The notes beneath the pieces were generated by a model that ran no database searches, was not told the origin of the DNA, and saw nothing but the letters and a program-made list of their open reading frames with translations. The translations under genes and the position numbers were made by a program. DNA of 64,000 bases, from positions 124,001 through 188,000 of the forward strand of contig NZ_JAJLJH010000004.1 of the NCBI RefSeq assembly GCF_023231945.1, in the 5' to 3' direction. This document shows, in pieces, positions 32,966 to 40,597 of this stretch. Source of the DNA: Scleromatobacter humisilvae. GTDB taxonomy: Bacteria; Pseudomonadota; Gammaproteobacteria; Burkholderiales; Burkholderiaceae_C. Numbering within the stretch: the first letter of the stretch is position 1; each line of letters begins with the position of its first letter.

Positions 32966-33767
32966 CGGCAGTCACTCCACGGGAAACCAGGCGACTCGGC
33001 TTGCGCAGCCGCGGCGTCAGTACCGACGACAAGCCGCCTGGCACCGAGGGAAGAAGCAGTTCATCTTCGTGAACAGGGCCGCGCCGCTTGAACACGTTGA
33101 CCTTCAGCTCCCAGTCGAGGCCGACGGAGGCATGCACGCGCAGCGGCGAAGCGGAAGCTTCATGACGAGCGGCGGTGGGTCGGCATAGGAAGACCAGGCC
33201 CTCGCAGGCCAATGCGGCCACTTGCAGGCGTCTCAGCTGCTCCTGCCGGGCCTGGGGTAGCCACGCGACGATTGCGCCCGCAGAATTGCTTCTGATGAGC
33301 TGCTCGGTCACCCACATGCGCTCGGATGGCGCCTCGGCGCGAATCCAGACGAGCTGGCGCTCATCGAGACCTTCGTGCCTCAGTCCTGGGAGGTGCGGGT
33401 TGCGGCCCGGTCCGACGACCACGACTTGGCCGCCGCCGGCGACGACGCTCCGCAGCGCGGGTGACAGCAGGCGCCACTCAAGCACCGACGGCTGCGTGGC
33501 GAGAACTTCGGTCACCGACCGCAGTGGCCAGCCGCCTCCAGGCAGTTCGGCATCCAACGCTTCCCAGCCGGACCCCACGACGGACGTCGCCGCTTGGCCG
33601 AGTTCGGTGGCTCGCCAGACGGCGGCCTCAACAGCCGGCGGAAGTTGCAGCAGGTGCGCAGCACCACCGGCCTGGGCGACTGAAGCCAAGGACGACGGAG
33701 ACGGTTGAGCGGGCTGGGACGGAACCGAAAGTGCGTCCAGCCAGTTGAGGCTAAGCTGCATGGTCAT
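32907..33767 (-). CDS. imuA: ImuA, RecA-like mutasome component
   Basis: 286 residues of the ImuA/SulA-like RecA-fold family: G-W-E-A-L-D-A-E-L-P-G-G-G-W-P at about 70-85, then V-V-V-V-G-P at about 116 and a RecA-like core. The C-terminal 60 residues are basic. Two Met codons stand at 33767 and 33761. A LexA box begins five bases upstream of the first, so no normal ribosome site fits and the message may be nearly leaderless. Confidence 0.85.
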   Translation of the reverse strand: MTMQLSLNWLDALSVPSQPAQPSPSSLASVAQAGGAAHLLQLPPAVEAAVWRATELGQAATSVVGSGWEALDAELPGGGWPLRSVTEVLATQPSVLEWRLLSPALRSVVAGGGQVVVVGPGRNPHLPGLRHEGLDERQLVWIRAEAPSERMWVTEQLIRSNSAGAIVAWLPQARQEQLRRLQVAALACEGLVFLCRPTAARHEASASPLRVHASVGLDWELKVNVFKRRGPVHEDELLLPSVPGGLSSVLTPRLRKPSRLVSRGVTADVVGSPSSFATSRRHATVQ

Positions 33768-33771
33768 AAGA

Positions 33772-33787
33772 CTGTATCCACATACAG
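33772..33787 (-). promoter_or_regulatory. LexA (SOS) box of the imu operon
   Basis: CTGTATCCACATACAG matches CTGT-N8-ACAG perfectly and is nearly palindromic. On the minus strand a TTGCAG -35 box lies 16 bases before TACAGT inside the box, so LexA would cover the -10 element. Confidence 0.88.
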
Positions 33788-33945
33788 TACCACTGCAATT
33801 CGCTTACCTGACAAGGCCTGCAGGACTTTGTGCGCAGATTTCAATCGGGTAGCTCGGCAGTTGGCATGTGCCGATTCGACCCTCACTAAGGCTCAGCTCA
33901 TGAGCTACCGTGGATGCTTGACCTTGGCTGCAAGTCCGTCGCATA

Positions 33946-33961
33946 CTGTATGCACATCCAG
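33946..33961 (+). promoter_or_regulatory. Possible second SOS box
   Basis: CTGTATGCACATCCAG differs from CTGT-N8-ACAG at one position. It lies 28 bases upstream of the ATG at 33989. Confidence 0.45.
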
Positions 33962-33988
33962 CAACGCAACAACGTCAGGAGCGAAGCT

Positions 33989-34402
33989 ATGGGAGTCCTC
34001 TTTCACGCGCCCGGCGCCTCGACCGAGCAAGTCGCGCGCGGCGTCAAAGCCGCTGAAGATGCATTCGCGAGCCAGAAAATCACGCCGCAGGGCGCGGCGC
34101 TTGGCGTCCACGCCAGGCTGATGCACGACCTGCGTGGCTTCGAAGGCCCAGAGCCGCCTGCACGCACATACGAGGCGGCCGAAGTTTTCGAGCTGGCGGA
34201 GGCGGCTGCCATCGAAGCTGCGGGTGTGGAGTCTGGCAAGGGCCATCTCGAAGTCACGGAATTTGGCGCCTGGGATGTGGTCATGAGAACTCACCCGTTC
34301 TTCACGTGGGTGCCGGAAGGCCCATTCATCGAGCCCAGCGACCCCGCAGCTGCTGCCAGGGCCCGGTCAGAAATGACCGGTGCGCCGCGCGTCTGGAGCT
34401 GA
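33989..34402 (+). CDS. Hypothetical protein, possibly SOS-controlled
   Basis: 137 residues with an Ala/Glu-rich helical middle and a C-terminal segment with T-H-P-F-F-T-W-V-P-E-G-P-F. No family recognised. CAGGAG precedes the ATG, and a near-perfect LexA box lies just upstream, so expression may be damage-induced together with the divergent imu operon. Confidence 0.55.
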   Translation: MGVLFHAPGASTEQVARGVKAAEDAFASQKITPQGAALGVHARLMHDLRGFEGPEPPARTYEAAEVFELAEAAAIEAAGVESGKGHLEVTEFGAWDVVMRTHPFFTWVPEGPFIEPSDPAAAARARSEMTGAPRVWS

Positions 34403-34411
34403 GTCGGCGAC

Positions 34412-34594
34412 ATGCTCGAAATTCGCGTTGCCTGGCTGTTCGGCCTCCACGAGAACGAGGCAGGAGAGCCGCTGGGCGGCGGCGCATGGTTTCCGGATAC
34501 TCCGGAAAATCGACACGACCTCACCATCGTCGTAGAGGAAGGTAACGCAGTCGCCGGGCCGGGCTCGCATTGGCTTGAAGAACGTCAAGCCTGA
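34412..34594 (+). CDS. Small acidic hypothetical protein (60 aa)
   Basis: 60 residues, acidic, with W-F-P-D-T-P-E-N and W-L-E-E near the end. It follows the previous gene by nine bases and is likely co-transcribed. No motif recognised. A minus-strand frame over the same stretch is less convincing. Confidence 0.45.
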   Translation: MLEIRVAWLFGLHENEAGEPLGGGAWFPDTPENRHDLTIVVEEGNAVAGPGSHWLEERQA

Positions 34595-34655
34595 GGTCGA
34601 CGCCGCGCTGCGTGCAGCATTGGTGCCAGGCACTAGCCACTCGAGGGGCCGCCAC

Positions 34656-34721
34656 AAATTGTGCAGCAGGCTGCTGCACAATTTCGCCATATGAAATTGT
34701 GCAACGCCGTCTGCACAATTT
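34656..34721. repeat. Two palindromes of the AATTGTGCA...TGCACAATT family
   Basis: The first is a perfect 29-base inverted repeat (arms AAATTGTGCAGCAG, centre G at 34670). The second (34694-34721) has ten-base arms AAATTGTGCA around an eight-base centre. A third relative is at 41096-41118. They lie between convergent gene ends. Confidence 0.85.
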
Positions 34722-34738
34722 CGTTATGTGAAATCTTG

Positions 34739-34759
34739 CTCCTGTAGTTCATCACGTAT
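34739..34759. repeat. Dispersed CCTGTAG-TTCATCACGTA repeat, distant copy
   Basis: Matches the copies at 24.57 and 24.72 kb in 17 or more of 19 positions. Read on the minus strand it could encode I-R-D-E-L-Q-E, as at the end of the LuxR-type protein, so it may be a remnant of a related gene end. Confidence 0.65.
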
Positions 34760-34784
34760 AGGCGCGTCCGCGCCGCCGCCAGCA

Positions 34785-35363
34785 TCAGACCCAGAGACCG
34801 TATCTGGTCGCGAAGGCGTCGATTACATCGGCCTGCCACCGCGGCGACTCCGCGTTGACTTCAGCCTGGTCGAGATGTGCTCCGAACGCGGCGCGCAGTA
34901 GCGCAGCGAATGGGCTCGGCGGGTCGAGCCAGTCGTTGAAGTCGCAAGACTCGCATTCGAAATCCGGATGAGTCCTGTGATGCCCCTCCATCGCAGCGTC
35001 GAGGATGTCGCGAGTCGCAGAGTGCGGTTGCAGCCTCGCGAGCTCGAGCGCGCGGGCGACGATGGGGTGTCCTGAAGGTCCGGGCATAGGATGACCACTC
35101 GATGGGGGAGCCGGAGTCCGGCAACGGCTGTTCCCAGACGACGCTGGCCAACTCGCGTCGCCTTGAGCCCCGCGGGCCGCCAGTTGACGCCGGGCGGCTT
35201 CGAGGCGTTCGCCCATCCTGCGATGCAACTCCTCGGGGGTGATGCCTGAGCCGTCTCTGATGCCTTCCTCGATGGCTTTGTGAGACCGCGCGAGGAACTC
35301 GTCCTGCGCGCGCTCGGCATCGGTTCGCGTGTGCGTTTGAGCGTCGGTTCCCTTTTGCTTCAT
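34785..35363 (-). CDS. Hypothetical protein coupled to a DEDDh exonuclease
   Basis: 192 residues. The first 60 are charged helix (A-I-E-E-G-I-R-D-G-S-G-I-T-P-E-E-L-H-R-R-M-G-E-R-L), reminiscent of the tail of ParD/YefM-type antitoxins. A Pro/Ser linker follows, then a domain with two close cysteines (F-E-C-E-S-C). ATG 35363 overlaps the exonuclease stop (ATGA); an ATG at 35375 is also possible. Role unknown. Confidence 0.55.
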   Translation of the reverse strand: MKQKGTDAQTHTRTDAERAQDEFLARSHKAIEEGIRDGSGITPEELHRRMGERLEAARRQLAARGAQGDASWPASSGNSRCRTPAPPSSGHPMPGPSGHPIVARALELARLQPHSATRDILDAAMEGHHRTHPDFECESCDFNDWLDPPSPFAALLRAAFGAHLDQAEVNAESPRWQADVIDAFATRYGLWV

Positions 35364-36328
35364 CGTTCGCTCCATTCGCTCGCGAGTGACTGCGCCAGGC
35401 GCACGACGTCTCGGAGCCTGCCATCGACGATGGCTTGTGCAACCGTGAGTCCACCAATGCTGCCATGGTTCCGACTCCAGAATATGAACTGCGATATGGC
35501 GTCGACGCCGCGCAGGGCTGCGGAGACTTGGCTGACATCGTCTGCTGACACCACAGCCATGGGGGCCGGATACCAGTGGAGGCCGCGGAATTTCAGGCTG
35601 ACCAGGTCGTCGCGGTCACGGGCTTGCTCGAGTCGTTGACTGGAACAGTTCCAAGCCTCGGACAACTGCGCGCCTCCGATGAGGAGACCATCCCGAACCC
35701 AGGAATCCTTCACATCTTCAGAGTCCGCTGTCTGCTGTTGGACAGCGGCTCTCGCTGACTCGTCGGTAATCCCCAGTCGTGCACGCATGGCGCTTAACTC
35801 GATGGTCGCCCGGTTTCCGATATGCGCCGCGCGGAGGGCCAAGACGTCCGCAAGTGCGTGATGCTGCATGAGTCCGCGCTCCCGGGCGATGTACTGAAAC
35901 GCAGCAACCTGCGCGCGCTGGCCAACTGGCGATTCGATGACGCCGGCGATGGTGCGGCTCGTGATGACGGCACGCAGCGTCTGGAGAGCGTTCGCATGGC
36001 GCAGCGCTCCTTCAAGCAGCTCGAAGTCGAGCCGACAGTCTGAGAGGACTTCAACCCCGCCGTGGGCCATGGCCAGGTCGCGCAGCCAAGCGCCGGCGCG
36101 TCGCCCGAGCTCGAGGTGGCTGCAGGCGGCGCCGGGCACAAGTCCCCACTGGCTCAGCACGGGCCCGTGCAGAACGAAGTCGCTCACGACGCGCATGCGG
36201 TCGCGAGTGTCGGCAAGCTCGAGCGAGAGCTCGCAGTAGAACTCGTCACCAGACGCGGAGACCATGCCAACGCTCAGCAGGTTCGGCTCGTCGAGGTCGG
36301 TGAATTCGGTGTCGAGGTACACCTTCAC
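35360..36328 (-). CDS. DEDDh 3'-5' exonuclease with C-terminal HTH-like adaptor module
   Basis: 322 residues. The N-terminal 175 are a DEDDh exonuclease of the Rv2179c-like exoribonuclease type: L-D-T-E-F-T (D6, E8) as metal ligands and H-H-A-L-A-D as the H-x(4)-D motif. Residues about 205-322 form a second module (a MerR/HTH-like part, then I-S-Q-F-I-F-W-S-R-N-H-G-S-I-G-G-L-T-V) that closely matches the stand-alone protein at 42663. The start is GTG, as no ATG is in frame nearby. First of three such exonucleases in this cluster. RNA as substrate is inferred from the family. Confidence 0.75.
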   Translation of the reverse strand: MKVYLDTEFTDLDEPNLLSVGMVSASGDEFYCELSLELADTRDRMRVVSDFVLHGPVLSQWGLVPGAACSHLELGRRAGAWLRDLAMAHGGVEVLSDCRLDFELLEGALRHANALQTLRAVITSRTIAGVIESPVGQRAQVAAFQYIARERGLMQHHALADVLALRAAHIGNRATIELSAMRARLGITDESARAAVQQQTADSEDVKDSWVRDGLLIGGAQLSEAWNCSSQRLEQARDRDDLVSLKFRGLHWYPAPMAVVSADDVSQVSAALRGVDAISQFIFWSRNHGSIGGLTVAQAIVDGRLRDVVRLAQSLASEWSER

Positions 36329-36329
36329 G

Positions 36330-36647
36330 TCATTCCTTCACCGCTCGAAATCGGTTGCCAACGAAACGACCCACAGTGCGTCGTCCATCCGCGTCAACGC
36401 GAACGACGCGCGTTATGTCCGCGATGTCGATTGAATACGAGTAAACACCGCGCCGCAGCCCCCGGAAGACGACAGCTTTGGAGATGCCAGGACGGTTCAA
36501 GGCGGCAGCAAATTTAGGGATGAGAGTCGATGCTCTCTCGCTCTCGGCCGCTGGGGAGAACTTGTCGAGCACGGAAATCCTCACCAGCTCGAATCCAGGA
36601 ACGCGGCAGACCACCTCGCCGCGCGAACGCTTCTTCAACATCATCAT
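36330..36647 (-). CDS. Small basic protein before the exonuclease
   Basis: 105 residues, basic, with a beta-rich C-terminal half (V-Y-S-Y-S-I-D-I, V-G-R-F-V-G-N-R-F). The stop is one base before the exonuclease GTG, so translation is coupled. The fold could be of the small RelE-like or RNA-binding kind, but no catalytic set is visible. Confidence 0.5.
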   Translation of the reverse strand: MMMLKKRSRGEVVCRVPGFELVRISVLDKFSPAAESERASTLIPKFAAALNRPGISKAVVFRGLRRGVYSYSIDIADITRVVRVDADGRRTVGRFVGNRFRAVKE

Positions 36648-36730
36648 TCCTCCAGCCCGCCTCTGGCGAAGACGCAGTCTTCGTGTCCGTATTCACCTTC
36701 GATGTCAGGCATTTTGTGTATCCTTTAGGC

Positions 36731-36842
36731 GGCAGCGAAGCGCGCGAGGGCGCGAGGCGTCGGAGATGAGCCGCGGGGCTGGAGCCGACGTCAGTGATGG
36801 CGTGAAAGACTAAGCCGGGTTCGACTCCCGTCGCTGCGGCCA
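36731..36842 (+). other. tRNA-like 3' half (T-arm, acceptor, CCA)
   Basis: A canonical T-loop (GGG-TTCGACT-CCC at 36818-36830) is followed at the right distance by CGCTGCG, one unpaired base and CCA. A pairing partner, GGCAGCG, lies at 36731, but the enclosed 112 bases are too long for a tRNA and no D-arm or anticodon arm is evident. It may be a tRNA remnant left by integration, or chance. Confidence 0.3.
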
Positions 36843-36850
36843 CTACCACC

Positions 36851-37147
36851 ATGAACGTCGACTCCGTTGAATCGTATCGCCAGCCAGGCGAGAGCCTCAA
36901 CCAAACGCGCGCGCGCCTGCGCGCCGTAGTCGACCAGGCCGACGCCGATGCGCTCGAGTCAGTGTTGAGTGGCATCCCCGGCGGCGCCGAGTTCATGGAC
37001 AGGGCCGCCGTGAACTGGACGACGGCTCGTGCAATCGGCCTAAACAGGCAGCGACACTTGGACATGTACATGAACGACGACATTCGTCAACTCCTCGTCG
37101 ACTACCTAAGCCGTCTCGAGTGGGCGTCTATTCGTAGAGCGTCATGA
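36851..37147 (+). CDS. Small adaptor-like protein, paralogue of the convergent gene
   Basis: 98 residues. The start S-Y-R-Q-P-G-E-S-L-x-Q-x-R-x-R-L-R-x-V-V-D-x-A-D is nearly the same as in the convergent neighbour at 37142. The C-terminal half (W-T-T-A-R ... D-I-R-Q-L-L-V-D-Y-L-S-R-L) resembles a shortened DUF2384-like helical bundle. No enzyme motif. The ATG lies right after the tRNA-like stretch. Confidence 0.55.
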   Translation: MNVDSVESYRQPGESLNQTRARLRAVVDQADADALESVLSGIPGGAEFMDRAAVNWTTARAIGLNRQRHLDMYMNDDIRQLLVDYLSRLEWASIRRAS

Positions 37148-37459
37148 GTACCCGCCGGCGGCCAGTCGTTCCAGGAAGTCAATGAGGCGCTTCCTACCCT
37201 CTTCGCTCGCGATGAGCTCCTGGGCGGAGTAGTTGCCGAGCCCAATCGCCGGCCTGGTCCACCACGCGCGCACCGCAGCACGACTTCCGAAAACTTCGAC
37301 GGCCCTCGCCAGGATGACAGGGCCGTCTTCGGTCTTCCGGAGCCGCGCTGCGAACGCGAGGTCATCAGCATGGTCGACGACTGTCCGCAGTCGCTCGCGA
37401 GCCTGCGCAAGGCTCTCGCCTTCTAGGCGATATGCGTTGATGGATTCAGCTCGAGACAT
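37142..37459 (-). CDS. DUF2384 (ParS/MbcA/Xre)-like small protein
   Basis: 105 residues. Residues about 53-105 follow the DUF2384 pattern: V-F-G-S-R-A-A-V-R-A-W-W-T-R-P, then a short loop, A-Q-E-L-I-A-S-E-E-G, and L-I-D-F-L-E-R-L-A-A-G-G. In known systems this domain neutralises RES or other toxins or recruits partners. No RES-domain toxin is adjacent. It overlaps the end of its paralogue by six bases (convergent). Confidence 0.6.
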   Translation of the reverse strand: MSRAESINAYRLEGESLAQARERLRTVVDHADDLAFAARLRKTEDGPVILARAVEVFGSRAAVRAWWTRPAIGLGNYSAQELIASEEGRKRLIDFLERLAAGGYS

Positions 37460-37661
37460 CCACGCAGGCTAGCGCGCACGCCGCCGTCTGTCCAACGCCG
37501 AGCTCGAAGATAGCACCCTGATATCGTCTCAATGACGCCTCGCGACAACGCGATGGTGCATGCGATATTCGATACGCGAGCGAAATCCGATTGGGGGTGA
37601 CATCGGCCGGCGGCTCGCGCAAGATGTTCGGTTGTGTGTCACGTGACGCCCGGCCCAACCC

Positions 37662-38660
37662 ATGCGCATCCTTGTCCTCTCCGACCTCCATCTCGAGCTC
37701 GGCAACGCCTTCGGCGTTCCCGATGACGTCGAGTACGACCTCGTTGTTCTCGCCGGCGACATCCACTCGCCTGGTCACAAGGCTGTGGGCTGGGCACAGC
37801 ATCCAAGCACGTTCGGCGGCAAGCCTGTGGTCTACGTTCCGGGCAACCACGAGTTCTACCATCGCGAGCTGCGCTTGGAGCTGTCGCAGATGCGCGATGC
37901 AGCCGGTGACAGCAACGTGCATTTGCTCGCACCTGGTAGCGTTGTTGTCGATGGTGTTCGCTTTGTCGGATGCACGTTGTGGACCGATTTCCAGCTCCCA
38001 GTGGGAGGCCCCGAGGTCGACGAACTCGAGACCAAGGCGCGGGCAATGTCAGCGGCGAAGCGCTCGATGAACGACTATCATCTGATTCGAATTCAAGAGT
38101 CCGGCGGATTTCGCCGACATGCACGCCCTCTCGAGCCGGCGGACACGCTAGCGATTCATCATGTTGAGCGAGCGTGGTTGCTCGAGCATTTGCAGGCGCC
38201 ATTCGGAGGCCCGACTGTCGTCGTGACACACACCGGTCCCAGCGGCGGTTCGGTGGCGCCCAAATACGCAGCTGATTGGTGTACGCCGGCGTTCGTGTCG
38301 AACCTGCCGGATGAATTCTTCGTGGTGCCTGCAGTCTGGGTGCATGGACACACGCACACTCGCTTCGACTACCAACGCGGCGCCTGCCGCGTCGTCAGTG
38401 AACCTCGCGGATACCGGATGAAGGATGGTTCGTGGGAGAACCCGCAGTTCGACGGGCGACTCGTAGTCGATGTGCCCGTCAACGCGCTGGCCGAACTCGC
38501 CAACGCGACCTTTGACTCCCCAGTGGAGGCGGCCGCCTGGTTGCGCCGGCCGCACCCGATGCTTGATGGCAAGACGCCCCTTGAGTACGCGACATCTAGC
38601 AGTGGGACTCGGCGCGTCACCGACATCCTCGTAGCCATCAGGAACGGCGGTGTCCTATGA
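37662..38660 (+). CDS. Metallophosphoesterase fused to a DUF2384-like domain
   Basis: 332 residues. The calcineurin-like signature is complete: D-L-H (D8, H10), G-D-I-H at about 35, G-N-H-E at about 63, T-H-T-G at about 190 and G-H-T-H at about 228, binding two metals. Residues about 270-332 (F-D-S-P-V-E-A-A-A-W-L-R-R-P, L-D-G-K-T-P-L-E-Y-A, then G and a final I-R-N-G-G) match the DUF2384 antitoxin fold. First gene of a plus-strand run with ATGA overlaps to the next. Substrate (nucleotide, RNA or protein phosphate) unknown. Confidence 0.8.
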   Translation: MRILVLSDLHLELGNAFGVPDDVEYDLVVLAGDIHSPGHKAVGWAQHPSTFGGKPVVYVPGNHEFYHRELRLELSQMRDAAGDSNVHLLAPGSVVVDGVRFVGCTLWTDFQLPVGGPEVDELETKARAMSAAKRSMNDYHLIRIQESGGFRRHARPLEPADTLAIHHVERAWLLEHLQAPFGGPTVVVTHTGPSGGSVAPKYAADWCTPAFVSNLPDEFFVVPAVWVHGHTHTRFDYQRGACRVVSEPRGYRMKDGSWENPQFDGRLVVDVPVNALAELANATFDSPVEAAAWLRRPHPMLDGKTPLEYATSSSGTRRVTDILVAIRNGGVL

Positions 38661-39250
38661 GAGTATTTCTCGACACCGAATTCACCAGTCTTGAGCGTCC
38701 GCAGCTTCTGTCTATCGGGATGGTGTCTGACGTCGGGCTGGAGTGCTACATCGAACTCGACCTCGAGAGTGCGACTGGTCAGAAACAGATTGCGGTCGCA
38801 ACGCCTTTCGTATTGGTAAGTGTCCTGGGGCAGTGGAGCCGCGCGCGCATCGAGAGGAACGTCACCGAGCACCTGGGGTTCGCGGCCGCCATGTGGTTAG
38901 AGCGAATGGCGGAGCACTTCGACGCAGACATCGAACTCGTTTACGCCGACAAGGTCGACGCGGACCTGCTCGAGGAATCGCTGAAGTCTGCGGGCCCGCG
39001 ATGGTCGCGCATCGCGCCCCGGCTCCAGTGGTTCATCGTCTCGTACCTGCACGGCGAACAGGTAGTCAGCGACGCCATGAACGCCTCATGGGCATCATCG
39101 CTTGAACAGCAGGGAATCGGCCGGCATCACGCGCTCGCGGACGCACGTGCGCTGCGCGCTGGCTTCGAATCGATGCATGGGCCGAGTCCGTCAGAAGTCG
39201 CCGCGGTTTCTCGGGAGCGCTGCGGCTCGAGCGACGAACGGAACGACTGA
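38657..39250 (+). CDS. DEDDh 3'-5' exonuclease (second copy)
   Basis: 197 residues, essentially the catalytic domain only: F-L-D-T-E-F-T (D6, E8), an acidic middle segment, and R-H-H-A-L-A-D (H158, D162). Clearly paralogous to the exonuclease at 35360, sharing L-L-S-x-G-M-V-S near residue 20. ATGA overlap with the metallophosphoesterase, so the two enzymes are likely made in step. Confidence 0.8.
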   Translation: MRVFLDTEFTSLERPQLLSIGMVSDVGLECYIELDLESATGQKQIAVATPFVLVSVLGQWSRARIERNVTEHLGFAAAMWLERMAEHFDADIELVYADKVDADLLEESLKSAGPRWSRIAPRLQWFIVSYLHGEQVVSDAMNASWASSLEQQGIGRHHALADARALRAGFESMHGPSPSEVAAVSRERCGSSDERND

Positions 39251-39257
39251 GGGGAAC

Positions 39258-40061
39258 ATGAAGGGCGTCCTCATCTTCCTCGACTGCGAATTCACGCAGT
39301 TCATCCATTGCGAGCTCTTGTCCCTTGGGATGGTGACGCTCGTCGATGATGCGCGCGAGCTGTACGTCGAACTCGACATGGGCTCGGACATCGGCAAGGC
39401 GCGCCGCGCGAGTTCGAGCGACTTCGTCCGCTACGAGGGCGTCCTCGACCAGTGGGGCATCGTGCCTGGCGCGACGGCGACGGAGTGGGAAATGGGACGC
39501 CGCGCCGGCGAGTGGCTTCTCGCGCTCGCAGCTGAGGCCGGGACTCGTGTCGAGGTGGCCTACGACTACGGGATGGACTGGGAGCTCCTCGAATACGCCG
39601 TTCGGGACGCGGGACTCTGGGACCGAGTCCGGGAGGTCGTGTGGCCAGTCGACGTCGGCGCGCTGACGGGGACGATTCACGGCGAGCTCGCGGCTGAAGA
39701 TGCGTACCGAGCGCTAAAACAACGAGGCCTCGGCCGGCACCACGCCCTCGCGGACGCGTATGCGCTGCGCGCCGCGTACGTCGCAACAAAGGACGCCACG
39801 TTGCGACTGGCCAGGTTCAGCGCGACCGCCGATTTTTTACGCCTGGTCGCAGCGGCGGAAACCGGCGCTGAGCGGCGTCGGAAGAAAGAACCCGAGAAGT
39901 TCGGGTCGTCTTGGAGCGCGGCGAGTTGGACACGGCAGTGGCTCATCGACCAGTTGCCTGCATTGCGCGGCGAGCGCCCTCTCGATATTTTCGAAGGCCC
40001 ATCGGGCGCAGACCATCTTGAGGACGCGCTGCGAGCGTTGGCGCGCGGGGTCTATCTGTGA
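39258..40061 (+). CDS. DEDDh 3'-5' exonuclease with DUF2384-like tail (third copy)
   Basis: 267 residues. Catalytic pattern F-L-D-C-E-F-T (D9, E11), then G-R-H-H-A-L-A-D at about 163. After a basic linker the last 55 residues (W-T-R-Q-W-L, L-R-G-E-R-P-L-D-I-F, G-A-D-H-L-E-D-A-L-R-A-L-A-R-G) have the spacing of the DUF2384 domain seen in the metallophosphoesterase. GAGGGGAAC precedes the ATG. Part of the same operon. Confidence 0.78.
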   Translation: MKGVLIFLDCEFTQFIHCELLSLGMVTLVDDARELYVELDMGSDIGKARRASSSDFVRYEGVLDQWGIVPGATATEWEMGRRAGEWLLALAAEAGTRVEVAYDYGMDWELLEYAVRDAGLWDRVREVVWPVDVGALTGTIHGELAAEDAYRALKQRGLGRHHALADAYALRAAYVATKDATLRLARFSATADFLRLVAAAETGAERRRKKEPEKFGSSWSAASWTRQWLIDQLPALRGERPLDIFEGPSGADHLEDALRALARGVYL

Positions 40062-40597
40062 TGGCGTCAAGGTTCGGCAACATTGCTGATGCGGCGCCAC
40101 CGAGGGTGACGGGGGTACCAGTGCTGTACCTCGATTTCGACGGCGTCTTGCACCCGGAGGATGTCTATCGACGCCGCGGCTCCTCGCCGTACGTCAAACA
40201 TCCTCCGGGCCACGTCCTCTTCGAGCACGCAGAGCTCTTGACCGAAATCTTGAAACCCTATCCGGAACTCACCATCGTTCTGTCGACATCCTGGGTAAGG
40301 GTCTTCAGCTTTTCGCGTGCATCCAAGGCTCTTCCCCCCGCTCTGCAGCAACGCTGTATTGGCGCGACTTGGCATCGCGAGATGGACCGATACCTCTTCG
40401 AAGCCACTCCGCGAGGCCATCAAGTGCTCGATGACGTCGAGCGCCGACGCCCGATTGCCTGGCTTGCGATTGATGACGATGCGACAGGGTGGGGGTCAGC
40501 GCTAGACAGGCATGTCGTCGTCACGGACCCAGTCCTCGGCATCAGCGAACCGACGGTGCTGCGAAGACTCAACGATGCTTTGGAGCGCTTCTCATGA
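40061..40597 (+). CDS. HAD-family phosphatase (RNA-repair-associated type), copy 1
   Basis: 178 residues. Motif I is D-F-D-G-V-L-H, motif II S-T-S-W, and the acidic motif I-D-D-D stands at about 139. This short form matches the HAD domain described with multi-domain RNA-repair proteins. It would remove terminal or nucleotide phosphates by an aspartyl-phosphate intermediate. The ATG shares a base with the upstream stop (TGATG). Confidence 0.75.
   Translation: MASRFGNIADAAPPRVTGVPVLYLDFDGVLHPEDVYRRRGSSPYVKHPPGHVLFEHAELLTEILKPYPELTIVLSTSWVRVFSFSRASKALPPALQQRCIGATWHREMDRYLFEATPRGHQVLDDVERRRPIAWLAIDDDATGWGSALDRHVVVTDPVLGISEPTVLRRLNDALERFS

Noticed and set aside
36731-36842. A complete functional tRNA gene
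   Set aside because: The enclosed length (112 bases) and absence of D-arm and anticodon arm rule out a normal tRNA. Only the 3' half is convincing.
37142-37459. A RES-Xre toxin-antitoxin pair
   Set aside because: The DUF2384-like domain is present, but no RES-domain toxin lies on either side.
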